Source of the DNA: Erpobdella octoculata
Taxonomy: Eukaryota > Annelida > Clitellata > Hirudinida > Erpobdellidae
Direction of reading: 5' to 3'
Assembly: GCA_963978895.1 (NCBI GenBank)
Contig: OZ022246.1
Coordinates: forward strand, 18,858,049 to 18,922,048
DNA: 64,000 bases
Numbering within the stretch: position 1 is the first letter of the stretch; each line of letters opens with the position of its first letter. The translations under genes and the position numbers were made by a program. Shown here in pieces: positions 55,801-63,720 of this stretch. Below the pieces are notes generated by a model that saw only the letters and a list, made by a program, of their open reading frames with translations, had not been told where the DNA came from and did not search any database.

Positions 55801-58532
55801 CGTGTCACTGAAGCACAATCCAACGGGAATGCAGTAGCAACCGATATTGTTTGCATCACATCGCTTCTCGACATCTCTCTTTTTGTAATTTATCATGTTT
55901 ATTTAATAAACAGATCAAATAACATTTAACTTTATAAAAACCTTACTAGTATAAAATCCTTATTAACATAAAAACCTTATCAATATAAAAACCTTATTAA
56001 TATAAAAACCTTACTAATATAAAAACCTTATTAACATAGAAACCTTATTAACATAAAAACCTTATTAATATAAAAACCTTATTAATTGAGTTTGGATCAG
56101 AAAAGCCAAGAGCTTTAACTTCCTGTATTTTATTCAGAATGGGAGTGCTACCATCAGCATAAATTTGATATGCAATATTTTTAACACCACCAAATTTACT
56201 GACTACATGAATAACAATTCTGTAAAATGTTCAAAAGTTATAAATTTATCTTTGAAACTGGTTTAATTACTGAATTATGTAATAACAGTGAGCAAAAATT
56301 TGTTCTAGGATGGTTGAAGTGATAAAGCGTCAGACTGAAGTCTGATGTGTTCTGAAGTCTGATGTCTGATTGGTTCACGGTTCAACTGCTTCTGGCGGAC
56401 TAGTATTGTGCCTAATTACTGCTCATGTTATTTGTAATCAGTATATAAATAAAAGTCTTTTCCGTGAGACTGGTAAACATAAGGGCAATCGAACTATTTT
56501 CAATTATTAACATCAAAATTGTTTATTTCTAAAATTTTATTATTTGTACAAATGTTTAAAAAACACATATAGGTATTTATTTTTTGCGGTAAAAAGATTT
56601 ATGAAAAAAAACTCATTTTTCATTTTATTTTAAAATTATAATTAAACAGATAGTATTAAATCAATATTTAAAAACTTACTCTGAGTTAGCTTCATCTGGA
56701 GAGTTCTTTACAAATTCAACAGATGTAATATTTATGGTATTACGGTTGGTGTCAAAATACGTTTTAGTGACAAGACTAAAATTGTTGTTACCAATATCCA
56801 TGACATCAAGCCATGCGACAAAAGTGTTTCCATTTTTAATCTCACTGCAGCTAACCATAATTTCATAAGTTTGTTCAGCCAGCCTCTCTTTCGGTATAAG
56901 AATAGAGTTATTTCCACGAACAGCTCCTTTTCCACCAAGTGAATCAAACTGATATGTGATTGTAATGCTATCAATTCCAGTCGAATCATAATTTGCAAAA
57001 GGATCAATTGATCTCGTCCCAAATTTAACACCAAAGTTGTCATCGATGCCATCCTTATTTTGGTCTTGCCAAGATTTAACTCCTGCCAACCAGCTGTCTT
57101 GGTAACTACTTTTAAAAACACCTGTCCAATTTAGTTTTAAAGGACACAATCCACTTTGAGGTTTTTCGTATGTATTTACAAACGAAAGTCCTGTAACGTT
57201 ATCTACGGTTGCACCGTGGATCATCAGTGAAGCATTTGTCATTATTAGTGGAATGTTGTTGTAAGTTATTATCTTTCTGGCTTTGTTTATGTTATTGGCT
57301 CTGTCGAAAACCGTCAACACAATCGAATATGTTCCTGGTTTTGGTAAACTATATTGAAAATTGTCAACACTTATGTTAACGAATCGGCCTGTCAATGCAG
57401 GTTCAACTTCTCTCAATAAGTTGTTGACATCTGGCGACATATAAAAAATTTCTGCATAATACTTTTCAATTCCAGATTCATCATCTTTCCATTCATTAAA
57501 TGTTGGTTCTAATTTAGGTTTCTATAAATTAAAAAAAAATTTTTATTATGTACTTATAAGAAACTAATTTCTGAAATTGTAAGCATTTAAAAAAATAATA
57601 AATCATACCGCAGTGATGGAATCATTGATTGTGATAGGAAAAACTTCACAAGATCTGTTTCTGTTTAAACAGTGATACGGGGGATTAAAATCAAATGCAA
57701 ATTTAACTCGTTTAACGGTTTCATTTGATGGACTCTCAGTAAACGATTGTGTTGTAAATAAATCGCCACTTTTAACTCCACCTACTTTAGACGTGACTTC
57801 GACCAGAAAGCTGTTTTTATATGTTTACTAGAATTTAAATTACGCATTTTTTAAAAGTTGAATTCATCATTGTTTAACCTACGTCAAGTTATTAATAATT
57901 TGTGTAATTCCAACTGAACTCCAACTCACTGATATACTATCACATTTTACAAGTGATTCATATGGTGTATTAGGAACACATTGTCCATTAGCTTTTAGCT
58001 CTAAAATATTGTTGAATATTAGTTATAAACTAAAAATTATTTATCATAATAAAACAATATTTACCGCCGTCTAAAATCACTTTGAATTTGGTTTCAGAAA
58101 TTCCCACTGGAGTAGGTGCATTGGAAATGTAAGGAGCAACATCTCTTCCAGGCAAGTTTTGTTTATGGTACTCAACCGACCACGACGATTCTATTTTATC
58201 AATACTTGTTGCTTTAATCCATATCGTCTCCAAACGAATTTTATCGATGTTCGAGCAAGAATTTGATTCTGCCACGACTTGAAGTGGCCCGCTCGTACTC
58301 AACTTTCCAAACACTTTCACAGCACAGTCAGTAATTGTAGATCGTTTTTCGACTGAATTGCAAAAGAATATTTACAATTAATTATCAAAAATCTTCTTCA
58401 GGAAAATAATGTTTAAATAAGTTATTCTACTTGATTGACAGTTCGTTCCGTTGAATCCTGCAACACACTGGCAAACATTGTTGTTGTCACATGTTCCAGG
58501 ATAGCAATTGGTGGTTGGGGATAAGCAATATC
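46525..58532 (-). CDS. Receptor tyrosine pseudokinase, 17 exons, 5' end missing
   Basis: Exons on the minus strand, all with GT..AG borders and agreeing phases: 58532-58431, 58352-58065, 58000-57883, 57810-57609, 57521-56680, 56219-56078, 55878-55690, 55621-55588, 53627-53571, 53506-53337, 51704-51518, 51389-51270, 51137-50992, 50728-50612, 47379-47253, 47054-46958, 46696-46525. They give about 1035 residues: EGF-like module, a roughly 630-residue ectodomain, one transmembrane helix, a juxtamembrane part and a complete tyrosine-kinase-like domain with a short tail. The kinase lacks the catalytic Asp and the DFG Asp, so catalysis is unlikely; signalling would have to be through scaffolding or a partner. 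N-terminal exons and signal peptide lie upstream of 58532 and were not found. The reading is open throughout, which argues for a functional gene and not a decaying one. Confidence 0.9.
46958..47379 (-). CDS. Pseudokinase C-lobe exons (P+1 loop to subdomain X)
   Basis: Two exons, 47379-47253 and 47054-46958. The first reads NILPIKWCALETLASINSKH, then NKTDAWSFGVTVWEIYSKG; the second GEAPFADCRSKELEVLLKKG, QRLERPEICPPEL. PIKWxALE replaces the usual P(V/I)KWMAPE, so the APE Pro is lost while Glu is kept. DxWSFGVTVWE and the CPPEL segment are standard for tyrosine kinases. Confidence 0.92.
47637..47688. repeat. Perfect 52-bp palindrome centred on GAATTC
   Basis: GGTAATTGTCCAGACCAGGT GCCGAA is followed by its exact reverse complement. 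The next bases (CCGTCTCCCACTTGCTGTTC) match the purine array of the Helitron at 45480 in reverse, so it sits at a Helitron-derived fragment in a receptor intron. Confidence 0.95.
47874..50212 (+). pseudogene. hAT (Charlie/GTF2IRD2-like) transposon pseudogene
   Basis: The left end CAGTGGTCTCAAACACGTGG and the right end, reversed, GGAGGTTTCAAACTC pair as diverged hAT termini. The flanks TCTTAGTC and GCTTAGCC are a worn 8-bp TSD. Broken + frames give SDSKWLMDLAFLVDITQELN, VLNKKLPG, AFSTKLILWKTK and, near the end, LQAILRVSTASSLKPNVFQL. WL.DLAFL.DIT.HLN.LN..L.G is the signature of the hAT transposase that was domesticated as GTF2IRD2/ZBED-type genes. It has stops in all frames. It lies in the receptor intron, opposite to the gene, and was itself hit by the hAT at 48285. 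Confidence 0.82.
48285..49161 (-). mobile_element. hAT element nested in a hAT, TSD CATGTCAG
   Basis: The ends CAGGGGCGCAGCCAGAAT and CAGGGGCGCAGCCAGGGAAG (right, reversed) are flanked by a perfect 8-bp repeat CATGTCAG (48277-48284, 49162-49169). On the minus strand 48776-48549 reads VYPQINTLLTLFITLPFSST, TAERSFSTMRKLKSYLRATM, a hAT dimerisation domain. The rest of the transposase is deleted. Poly-G runs lie inside both ends. Confidence 0.94.
50213..50611. other. Receptor intron with a small hAT-like fragment
   Basis: GATAGCTTTTTAAGCATCTAAGACAACTGAATGAGCGTTCCGCAGATGCTGTGG recalls the complement of a hAT C-terminus (CERSFS-like), but too short to call. Confidence 0.25.
50612..50728 (-). CDS. 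Pseudokinase exon with degenerate HRD and DFG motifs
   Basis: It reads IIHKRLAARNVVLKKTLSGY, EAKLIGFGPSKDEMDDKDK. In active tyrosine kinases this is HRDLAARN and DFG. Here the catalytic base Asp is Arg (HKRLAARN) and the metal-binding Asp is Gly (GFG). LAARN itself is perfect, so the alignment is unambiguous. The activation segment (PSKDEMDDKDKNILP) has no tyrosine, unlike most receptor kinases. Confidence 0.95.
50992..51704 (-). CDS. Pseudokinase N-lobe and hinge (three exons)
   Basis: Exons 51704-51518, 51389-51270 and 51137-50992. The first holds MDKISILETAATGRFAVIQK then DEIILALKSLK: the glycine loop is reduced to one of three glycines (ETAATGRFA), but the ATP-anchoring Lys is present (LALKSLK). 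The second reads YAPRDDEIMRSKILFMASKV, KPHPNVIEFYGSTIDQ; HPNVI.FYG is standard, but a Glu at the helix-C position is not evident. The third has PAMLMEFCDLSLKEWLSSIQ, then IASGMEHLHNLK, the hinge and helix E. Confidence 0.9.
51705..52320. other. Receptor intron
   Basis: AT-rich with ATTAA-rich blocks (51790-51870, 52130-52190). No feature is recognised. Confidence 0.4.
52328..52870 (-). mobile_element. Helitron-like element in a receptor intron
   Basis: It begins on + with ACCCGGCGTTGCCCGGGATT (the family hairpin, reversed) and AGAGGGTTTTTCTTCC. A long array of TTTCCCGCTCCCGGTCGC units follows (52375-52665), then CATTTTGTGACCGATTTCAA, CCTCTCAAGCTTGTAT, GATCGGATGAATGGTG and a (TA)n run at 52811-52862. 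The array gives artefactual frames on both strands. Confidence 0.82.
53016..53100. repeat. 17-18 bp minisatellite GACGGGGCCGTTTT
   Basis: Five units of GGGGCCGTTTTGACGG type (GACGGGG(A)CCGTTTT, GACTGGGGCAGTTTT) lie in the receptor intron, followed by GATTCAATTGTCTCGCAGCC and ATCGGATAACGGGAAG, which may belong to a repeat element. Confidence 0.85.
53337..53627 (-). CDS. Receptor transmembrane and juxtamembrane exons
   Basis: Exons 53627-53571 and 53506-53337 read KNSLSKGAVAGIVIGVLICI, ALLIGLIVLIFLYKRKPNHV. The hydrophobic run GAVAGIVIGV...LIFLY is followed by the positive stop-transfer KRK. The small-residue motif (GAVAG, G-x3-G type) could favour helix pairing. Juxtamembrane part contains DLYVSEDEYVK, with two tyrosines in acidic context. 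Confidence 0.93.
54300..55435. repeat. 26-bp minisatellite (GGTCATGACCCCTTATTGTAG) split by a hAT
   Basis: Units of TAGGAAGAGGTCATGACCCC plus TTAATG/TTATTG occur about three times before 54392 and four to five times after 55295. The insertion used GTCATGAC inside one unit. Confidence 0.9.
54392..55295. mobile_element. hAT-type non-autonomous element, TSD GTCATGAC
   Basis: The ends CAGGGGCGGATACAGAAAAT and CAAGGACGGATCCAGGGGGG (right, reversed) are flanked by a perfect GTCATGAC (54384-54391, 55296-55303). The TSD is itself palindromic and part of the minisatellite unit. Poly-G tracts lie inside both ends; no transposase. Confidence 0.92.
55588..56219 (-). CDS. Receptor membrane-proximal ectodomain exons
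   Basis: Exons 56219-56078, 55878-55690 and 55621-55588. They read IVIHVVSKFGGVKNIAYQIY ... ALGFSDPNSINK, then RDVEKRCDANNIGCYCIPVG, LCFSDTERIVINHCDID ... SRQNMTGELK, then LGVLSGSEVQC. The middle exon has five cysteines in a compact pattern that I do not recognise, and one N-glycosylation site (NMT). The acceptor of the 55878 exon has a poor pyrimidine tract, so that border is less certain. Confidence 0.8.
55935..56086 (-). repeat. 17-bp tandem repeat of the intron's 5' splice-site region
   Basis: About nine units of CTTATTAATATAAAAAC. On the minus strand each reads GTTTTTATATTAATAAG, and the real donor AATAAG|GTTTTTAT at 56077 is the first of them. Each unit therefore reproduces the exon end plus donor. 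Confidence 0.93.
56300..56475 (+). repeat. Possible tRNA-like SINE fragment in a receptor intron
   Basis: GATGGTTGAAGTGATAAAGC resembles an A-box region and TTGGTTCACGGTTCAACTGC a B-box. A tandem AGTCTGATGT block lies between, and the 3' end is AT-rich with ATAAATAAAAG. Weak evidence. Confidence 0.35.
56680..57521 (-). CDS. Receptor ectodomain, large exon of unknown domain type
   Basis: 281 residues. The start EPTFNEWKDDESGIEKYYAE, then VNISVDNFQYSLPKPGTYSI, VLTVFDRANNINKARKIITY looks like an Ig-fold beta-sandwich (W.D.ESGI..Y at its start, G.Y.I.L.V.D.A.N at its end) of the kind found in HYR/FN3-like repeats. The second half (GLCPLKLNWTGVF, KSWQDQNKDGIDDNFG, DSITITYQFDSLGG, EQTYEIMVSCSE) includes a DQNKDGIDDNFG loop resembling a calcium-binding DxNxDG loop. 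At least four N-x-S/T sites. No database family is named with confidence. Confidence 0.88.
57609..58352 (-). CDS. Receptor ectodomain, three exons
   Basis: Exons 58352-58065, 58000-57883 and 57810-57609. They read TITDCAVKVFGKLSTSGPLQ ... CSNIDKIRLETIWIK ... ESSWSVEYHKQNL, then KANGQCVPNTPYESLVKCDS, ISVSWSSVG, then FLVEVTSKVGGVKSGDLFTT and PPYHCLNRNRSCEV. W.V and Y..L/SW patterns suggest further beta-sandwich modules; paired cysteines are present. Phases across the three exons agree. Function unknown, presumably ligand binding. Confidence 0.85.
58431..58532 (-). CDS. Receptor EGF-like module exon (most 5' exon found)
   Basis: It reads GYCLSPTTNCYPGTCDNNNV, CQCVAGFNGTNCQS. The spacing C-x..C-x4-C-x5-C-x-C-x8-C with CQCVAGFNGTNC is an EGF-like domain (last half complete). 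One N-glycosylation site (NGT). The previous exon must supply the start of the module; I do not see it up to the Helitron at 58931. Confidence 0.9.
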
Positions 58533-58560
58533 CTATAAAAAATATATTGTTTGTTGTACT

Positions 58561-58930
58561 CAGTGACGTAGCGTGGGTATCAGCCGCCCGGGACGAGCAA
58601 ATCCAACTTGCCTCCTCTTAAAAAAATCAAATCTAAAAAAATCGATGAGCGAGGGGGGTAAAACTTTAATTAGTTTTGTTTCAAATTTAGCCATCTCTTA
58701 GAAAGTGGGCCCGCCAGGACCGTGAGACGTTTCGTTGTAACAGTGGGTGGTTTCGTCGCGCTCTAGGCTGATACATCTCAAGCAGTACATTTACGTCGTC
58801 ATGTCGCGAAGAAAATGTACTCTTCAACGAAATGGCTTTTGTGATGACTGCACTGATATTTTCCAAAATTTACTTTACCACGTTTTTCTTAACTTGCATT
58901 CTTGTCTGTTTGTCCACGATTTATATTATA
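58561..58930. other. hAT-like end and unassigned DNA
   Basis: CAGTGACGTAGCGTGGGTAT at 58561 resembles a hAT terminus, followed by GCCGCCCGGGACGAG. Its partner end was not found. Confidence 0.4.
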
Positions 58931-60467
58931 TCTATCTATATATATAAAAGAACATGTCCTGACTGACAGATGACTGACTGATAATCAACGCCGAGCTCAA
59001 ACGCCTCATCCTAGAAACGTGAAATTTGGAACTTATATTACTTTTATAGCGTAAACATCCGCTAAGAAAGGATTTTTGAAAATTTTGCTCCTGAGGGGAA
59101 AAAACTGGAAAACAAACTTTTTTATAAAACATTTTTCTAAAAATTTGTTCTGAAATTTGGTATATAGATTCTTTTTGAAAAATAAAAAGATACGTGTTTC
59201 ACCATTTTTTGAAAATTCGGTTTCCCGGACCTCAAATGTGGGTTGGAAAATTGGGTTATTTGGTTTTTAAAGTAGCTTCTACTCAAAAACTGTTACTGCT
59301 ACAGGAGTAAAAATTAGTATTTAGTTTCTACTCCAAAAATAATGAAACAGGTGTTTTAGCATTTTTTGAAAATTTGGTTTCCAGGACTTCAAATGTGGGG
59401 TGGAAAATAGGGCTAATTGTCTTTTATAGTAACTGCTACTCAAAAACAGTAAATACCACAGATGTAAAAATTATTATTTAGTTTATTTTCTAAAAATAAA
59501 GATATACGTGTTTCACCATTTTTTACAAATTTGGTTTCCCGGACCTCAAATGTGGGTTGGAAAATTGGGTTATTTGGTTTTTAAAGTAGCTTCTACTCAA
59601 AAACTGTTAATGTTACAAAAGTAAAAATTAGTATTTAGTTTCTACTCTAAAAATAATGATATACGGGTTTCACAATTTATTGAAAATTTGGTTTCCAGGA
59701 CTTCAAATGTGGGGTGGAAAATAGGGTTATTTGGTTTTTAAAGTAACTGCTACTCAACAACTGTAATTGCCACAGATGTAAAAATTAATACTTAGTATCT
59801 ACTCAAAAATAAAGATATACGTGTTTCATCATTTTTTGGGTTATTTGGTTTTTAAAGTAGCTTCTACTCAAAAACTGTTAATGCTACAGAAGTAAAAATT
59901 AGTATTTAGTTTCTACTCCAAAAATAATGAAATACGTGTTTTAGCATTTTTTGAAAATTTGGTTTCCAGGACCTCAAATGTGGGGTGGAAATAAGGGTTA
60001 TTTGATTTCAAAATAACTGCTACTCACAAACAGTAAGTGCTACAAATGTAAAAATTAGTATTTTGAAGTTTTGTGCCGGTTAAAAGTAGCTAAGTCCAGT
60101 TTATCATCGGCCGGGCCAAGCCGTTATTTTAGAGTCTTCACACGAGCCAGGCCAAACCTTAAATCAAAGTGGGACGGGCCGAGGCTTTTCACTAAGCATA
60201 TAGACATTTTAGTAATTTTAGGGTCTTCAGATGGGTAGGGCCAAACCTGAAGTCAAGGTGGGACGGGCCGAAGTTTTTCATCAAGTATATAGAATTTCTA
60301 GGCCTGTAAAAACGGGCCGGGCCCATATTAGACGGGCCGTGCCGGGCCAGGAATTTTGGTTTTGAAACGGGCTGGGCCAATTTGTCGACGGGCCGAGCCG
60401 ACACCTATGGATGCACGGTTCAAATTCTCTAATTTCATGCGAGCGAAGCCGCTACGGGCACTGCTAG
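58931..60467 (+). mobile_element. Helitron-like element with internal 157-bp array
   Basis: It begins TCTATCTATATATATAAAAG and CTCAAACGCCTCATCCTAGA and ends GCGAGCGAAGCCGCTACGGG CACTGCTAG before T. Both ends are of Helitron type but distinct from the CCCGGGCAACGCCGGG family, so it is a second family. It contains the array at 59190-60060 and GGCCGGGCC-rich DNA at 60100-60410 that may be a separate insert (reversed end CATAGGTGTCGGCTCGGCCC). Confidence 0.78.
59190..60062. repeat. ~157-bp tandem array with alternating subtypes
   Basis: TTTGGTTTCC(C/A)GGAC(C/T)TCAAATGTG recurs at 59217, 59372, 59530, 59687 and 59957. Units alternate between CCCGGACCTCAAATGTGGGT and CCAGGACTTCAAATGTGGGG forms, giving a dimer of about 315 bp; the fifth unit is truncated. 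Confidence 0.9.
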
Positions 60468-61075
60468 TATATATATAAATTAATGTTTGTATATTGTTGC
60501 GGAGCGGGTGAGCGAGCGGGAACTATATATATATATGTATGTGCGTATGTATGTGTGTATGTATGTATGTGTATGTGCATGTATGTGTGTCTGTGTTTAT
60601 GTATGTATGTATGTATGTATGTATGTATGTATGTATGTATGTATGTATGTATGTGTTTTTTACAATATTTTGGCACTAAATGCTCATTCAAAGTATGTAT
60701 GTGTGTGTATGTATGTAAGAATGTATGTATGTATGTATGTATGTATGTATGTATGTATGTATGTATGTATGTATGTATGTATGTATGTATGTATGTATGT
60801 ATGTATGTATGTATGTATGTATGTATGTATGTATGTATGTATGTATGTATGTATGTATGTATGTATGTATGTATCTATGTATGTATGTATGTATGTATGT
60901 ATGTATGTATGTATGTATGTATGTATGTATGTATGTATGTATGTATGTATGTATGTATGTATGTATGTATGTATGTATGTATGTATGTATGTATGTATGT
61001 ATGTATGTATGTATGTATGTATGTATGTATGTATGTATGTATGTATGTATGTATGTATGTATGTATGTATGTATG

Positions 61076-61107
<32 letters not shown>

Positions 61108-61274
61108 ATCGGATCTAGCGGGGGGAACTGAGAGCGAAAAAATGAGCGGGAAAGCGACAGGGAACGGATAACGACCGGGAGCGGGAGCGCAAGCGGGAAG
61201 GAAACGGGAGCGAATTAGAAACTCATTAGGTAAACCTCTAAAAACCCCGGGCAACGCCGGGTGCCCCCGCTAGT
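60468..61274 (+). mobile_element. Helitron with giant (TATG)n array
   Basis: It starts immediately after the previous element (TATATATATAAATTAATGTT), has GAGCGGGTGAGCGAGCGGGA, a (TATG)n array, then GAGCGGGAAAGCGACAGGGA, AAACCTCTAAAAACCCCGGG, CAACGCCGGG and terminal CCCCGCTAGT. The same 5' half is seen again at 63721. Confidence 0.85.
60536..61104. repeat. (TATG)n array
   Basis: The main block 60721-61104 is about 380 bp of TATG with one CTATG variant. A smaller block 60597-60652 precedes it. Long frames (CMYVCMYV) are artefacts. Confidence 0.98.

Positions 61275-61348
<74 letters not shown>
61275..61348. repeat. (TA)n array
   Basis: About 70 bp of TA dinucleotides right after the Helitron CTAG end. 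Confidence 0.97.
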
Positions 61349-61349
<1 letters not shown>

Positions 61350-61535
61350 GGTGACAGTTAGTCATCCTATTTATAGGCTCTCGAAACATTTCAACGCAAT
61401 GTTTCACTTCATAAATTATCTATCTGGCAGCAGACAAGCTGTCGAGCCGAAGTAAGGAGTTCTGAACCTATCATAGTCGTAGTCTAATGTTAAGTAGCTC
61501 CGAAAGACTGAGACTTCTAGCCATCATTTTTTGGT

Positions 61536-61620
61536 GATGGTCGGTGGCTCAGTTGGTAAGAGCGCTTGCATTTAGGCGAGGCGGTGTTGCCGTAGACGCG
61601 TGGGTTCGATTCCTAGTATT
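61536..61620 (+). mobile_element. tRNA-like SINE head
   Basis: GGTCGGTGGCTCAGTTGGTA contains an A-box (TGGCTCAGTTGG) and GTGGGTTCGATTCC a B-box. The anticodon arm is replaced by GCATTTAGGCGAGGCGGTGT and no stable stem forms, so it is not a tRNA gene. It runs into a TA array. Confidence 0.65.
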
Positions 61621-61624
61621 CCTA

Positions 61625-61626
<2 letters not shown>

Positions 61627-61720
<94 letters not shown>

Positions 61721-61731
61721 TATACATTTGT

Positions 61732-61820
<89 letters not shown>

Positions 61821-61860
61821 AATATATATATATATTTAATATATATATTATATTTTATAT
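61627..61860. repeat. (TA)n arrays
   Basis: Two long TA arrays are separated by CTATACATTTGTTG at about 61720, with degenerate TA to 61885. Confidence 0.97.
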
Positions 61861-61899
61861 ATATTATATATTATATGTATATTATATTTTATTATAAAT

Positions 61900-61974
61900 A
61901 AACCGGGAGCGAGAAAGCGACCGGGAGCCGGAAAGCGACCGGGAGCGAGAAAGCGACCGGGAGCGGGAAAGCGA
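61900..61974 (+). mobile_element. Helitron array fragment
   Basis: Four units of ACCGGGAGCGAGAAAGCG type from the Helitron family, interrupted by the hAT at 61983. Confidence 0.65.
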
Positions 61975-61982
61975 TTTAAAAG

Positions 61983-62817
61983 TAGAGATGGGAATCGAAC
62001 CGAACCCGAACCGAACACACCGAACTCGAACCCTACTTTTTACCGAACCGAACCCGAACTAAGGTGTTGACCGAACCGAACCGAACCCGAACTCTGTTTC
62101 GCTCGGAACGAACCGAACCCGAACGAACCCATGCAAAATTATTCGAACCTATTTTTCTAAATTTAAATTATGACTATGAAATATTCTTGAATTAAAAATC
62201 GTTATTTTGTTTTATGTATTTAATATCGCTGTTATTGTTTGTCTTATGGAAGCTTGTGCACATCTTTGTTGTTATGTTTACTTTCTTTCTCGCGTAGCAT
62301 TTTACACCGTGTGGTCGTGTTGCTTGAATTACCTATTTTGTTATTTGTTGTATTTATTATATAGAACAACTTAAATAATATGGCAAATACTAATAAGTTA
62401 GCAAACGGTTCTAAATGGAGCAAGCAAAAGCTGGAAACGTTTGTTACAGAAGGAAAGGCACGCTTAGTGTCAGCAACATGACTATGAGTGAGCGAAGAGC
62501 TCGAATAAGTACAGAAACATTAGAAATGTAATTTTTTTTTAAATACAATATGGAACCTTAATTTTTTTAAATGTTTTGAATTAATAAACTTTGACTATTT
62601 TTTAATGCAATTATCATCAAATCTAGCTCGAGCCATAGCTATCCCAAACCAAATCGGAACTTTAACAACTAGCGAACCGAACCGAACTCGAACTGTAAGC
62701 ACTACCGAACCAAACCGAACCCAAACTGTAACCACTAGCGAACCGAACCGAACCCGAACTATAGCCACTACCGAACCGAACCAGAACTCTTAAATTAGGG
62801 TTCGATTCCCATCTCTA
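61983..62817. mobile_element. hAT element with CGAACCGAAC subterminal arrays, TSD TTTAAAAG
   Basis: Ends TAGAGATGGGAATCGAACC at both sides (right reversed) are flanked by a perfect 8-bp repeat TTTAAAAG (61975-61982, 62818-62825). Arrays of CCGAACCGAACCCGAACT units lie inside both ends (61995-62135 and 62675-62785). The centre has AATGGAGCAAGCAAAAGCTG and similar remnants with no complete domain. The ends resemble the hAT at 5168. Confidence 0.92.
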
Positions 62818-62845
62818 TTTAAAAGGCACCTCAATTACAGATAGC

Positions 62846-63229
62846 ATGTTGCTCGGTTTAAAATGTGAAGATAATCATCCTTCTACAACCTCTGAAATAT
62901 GTAACAGTGATGGTGATAAAAAAAGCGCCTCATCTACAGATGACTTGTTGCAGGGATTAAAAACTGTAGATACATGTTGCTTGTCGGGATTACCTGGTGA
63001 AAGTCTCGTTGATCGAACAGATGTTGTATATGATGATGGTTGTTTATCCGGTTGCCATGATTCCGTCCGAATGCACCGGATAAAGGGTGGTGGGGAGATT
63101 TCTCAGGTGGATGACGGGTTTTCGGGAGTGTCAGTTGATGGTGCATGTGTTTCAGGGGAGATATCTGGTCCGTTGAGCTTTGCTCACTTAACTGATAACA
63201 TTAATATTACAATTAGACGGAGGAGATGA
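62846..63229 (+). CDS. Hypothetical protein fragment, unknown
   Basis: A non-repetitive 127-residue frame (the frame extends upstream into the hAT right end). It is Ser/Asp/Gly-rich and repeats a loose motif: DSMLLGLKCE, DDLLQGLKTV, CLSGLPGESL, DDGCLSGCHD, DDGFSGVSVD. It ends FAHLTDNINITIRRRR stop. Codon use looks coding. I do not recognise a family. An ACAG at about 62840 could be an acceptor. It could be part of a gene or of an unknown transposon. Confidence 0.35.
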   Translation: MLLGLKCEDNHPSTTSEICNSDGDKKSASSTDDLLQGLKTVDTCCLSGLPGESLVDRTDVVYDDGCLSGCHDSVRMHRIKGGGEISQVDDGFSGVSVDGACVSGEISGPLSFAHLTDNINITIRRRR

Positions 63230-63720
63230 CATTGATTTCTGGACCTCTATTTACCAGCCTGGTTAAGTGTTGATGGCGTGTGTGTCTTGTGATGGTGTGT
63301 GTGATCTTGAGGGAAAATAATTTGATATGATAAAAAGCTTCTTTGTCTGTTTCACATTTCATGAAACTCTTAACGAATTTTATGAATTTAAATTTAAATT
63401 ATTATCTCTTAATTTAAATTATTATATTTCTCTAAGTATTTTTATTTTGCTTTTATTATTTTTTACTTATGTTCTGCTTATCTTGACGTTCATCGTCCCG
63501 ATTTTAATTATTATGTATTAACTTTTAGTTACATTGAGATAATCAAAACAACCTTTTTGATGGCTGCAATGGCTGAAACTTGCAAGTTGGTTACTAATAA
63601 AACGTTTGATTTTAGATTTAGTAACAGTGTTTTCTCTCACTTAAAATATTTTAAGCGTTCAATTGACAAAACCGTGTCTTCTAAATCTCGTGTATAATTC
63701 AACAGAGCATGTTTGAATGA
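63230..63720. other. AT-rich DNA, nothing recognised
   Basis: Possible 3' UTR of the preceding frame: TGGTGTGTGTG-like repeats at 63265-63300 and ACTAATAAAACG at about 63592. Confidence 0.35.

Noticed and set aside
56732..57121. 129-residue frame inside the receptor exon
   Set aside because: It is an out-of-frame shadow of the 56680-57521 ectodomain exon.
60483..61131. Long open frames of CMYV type (and those at 12421-12712, 25463-26309, 28821-29114)
   Set aside because: They are translations of TATG/TACA tetranucleotide arrays, open in several frames on both strands.
61536..61620. tRNA gene
   Set aside because: Good A- and B-boxes, yet the anticodon arm is replaced by unpaired sequence and there is no matching acceptor stem.
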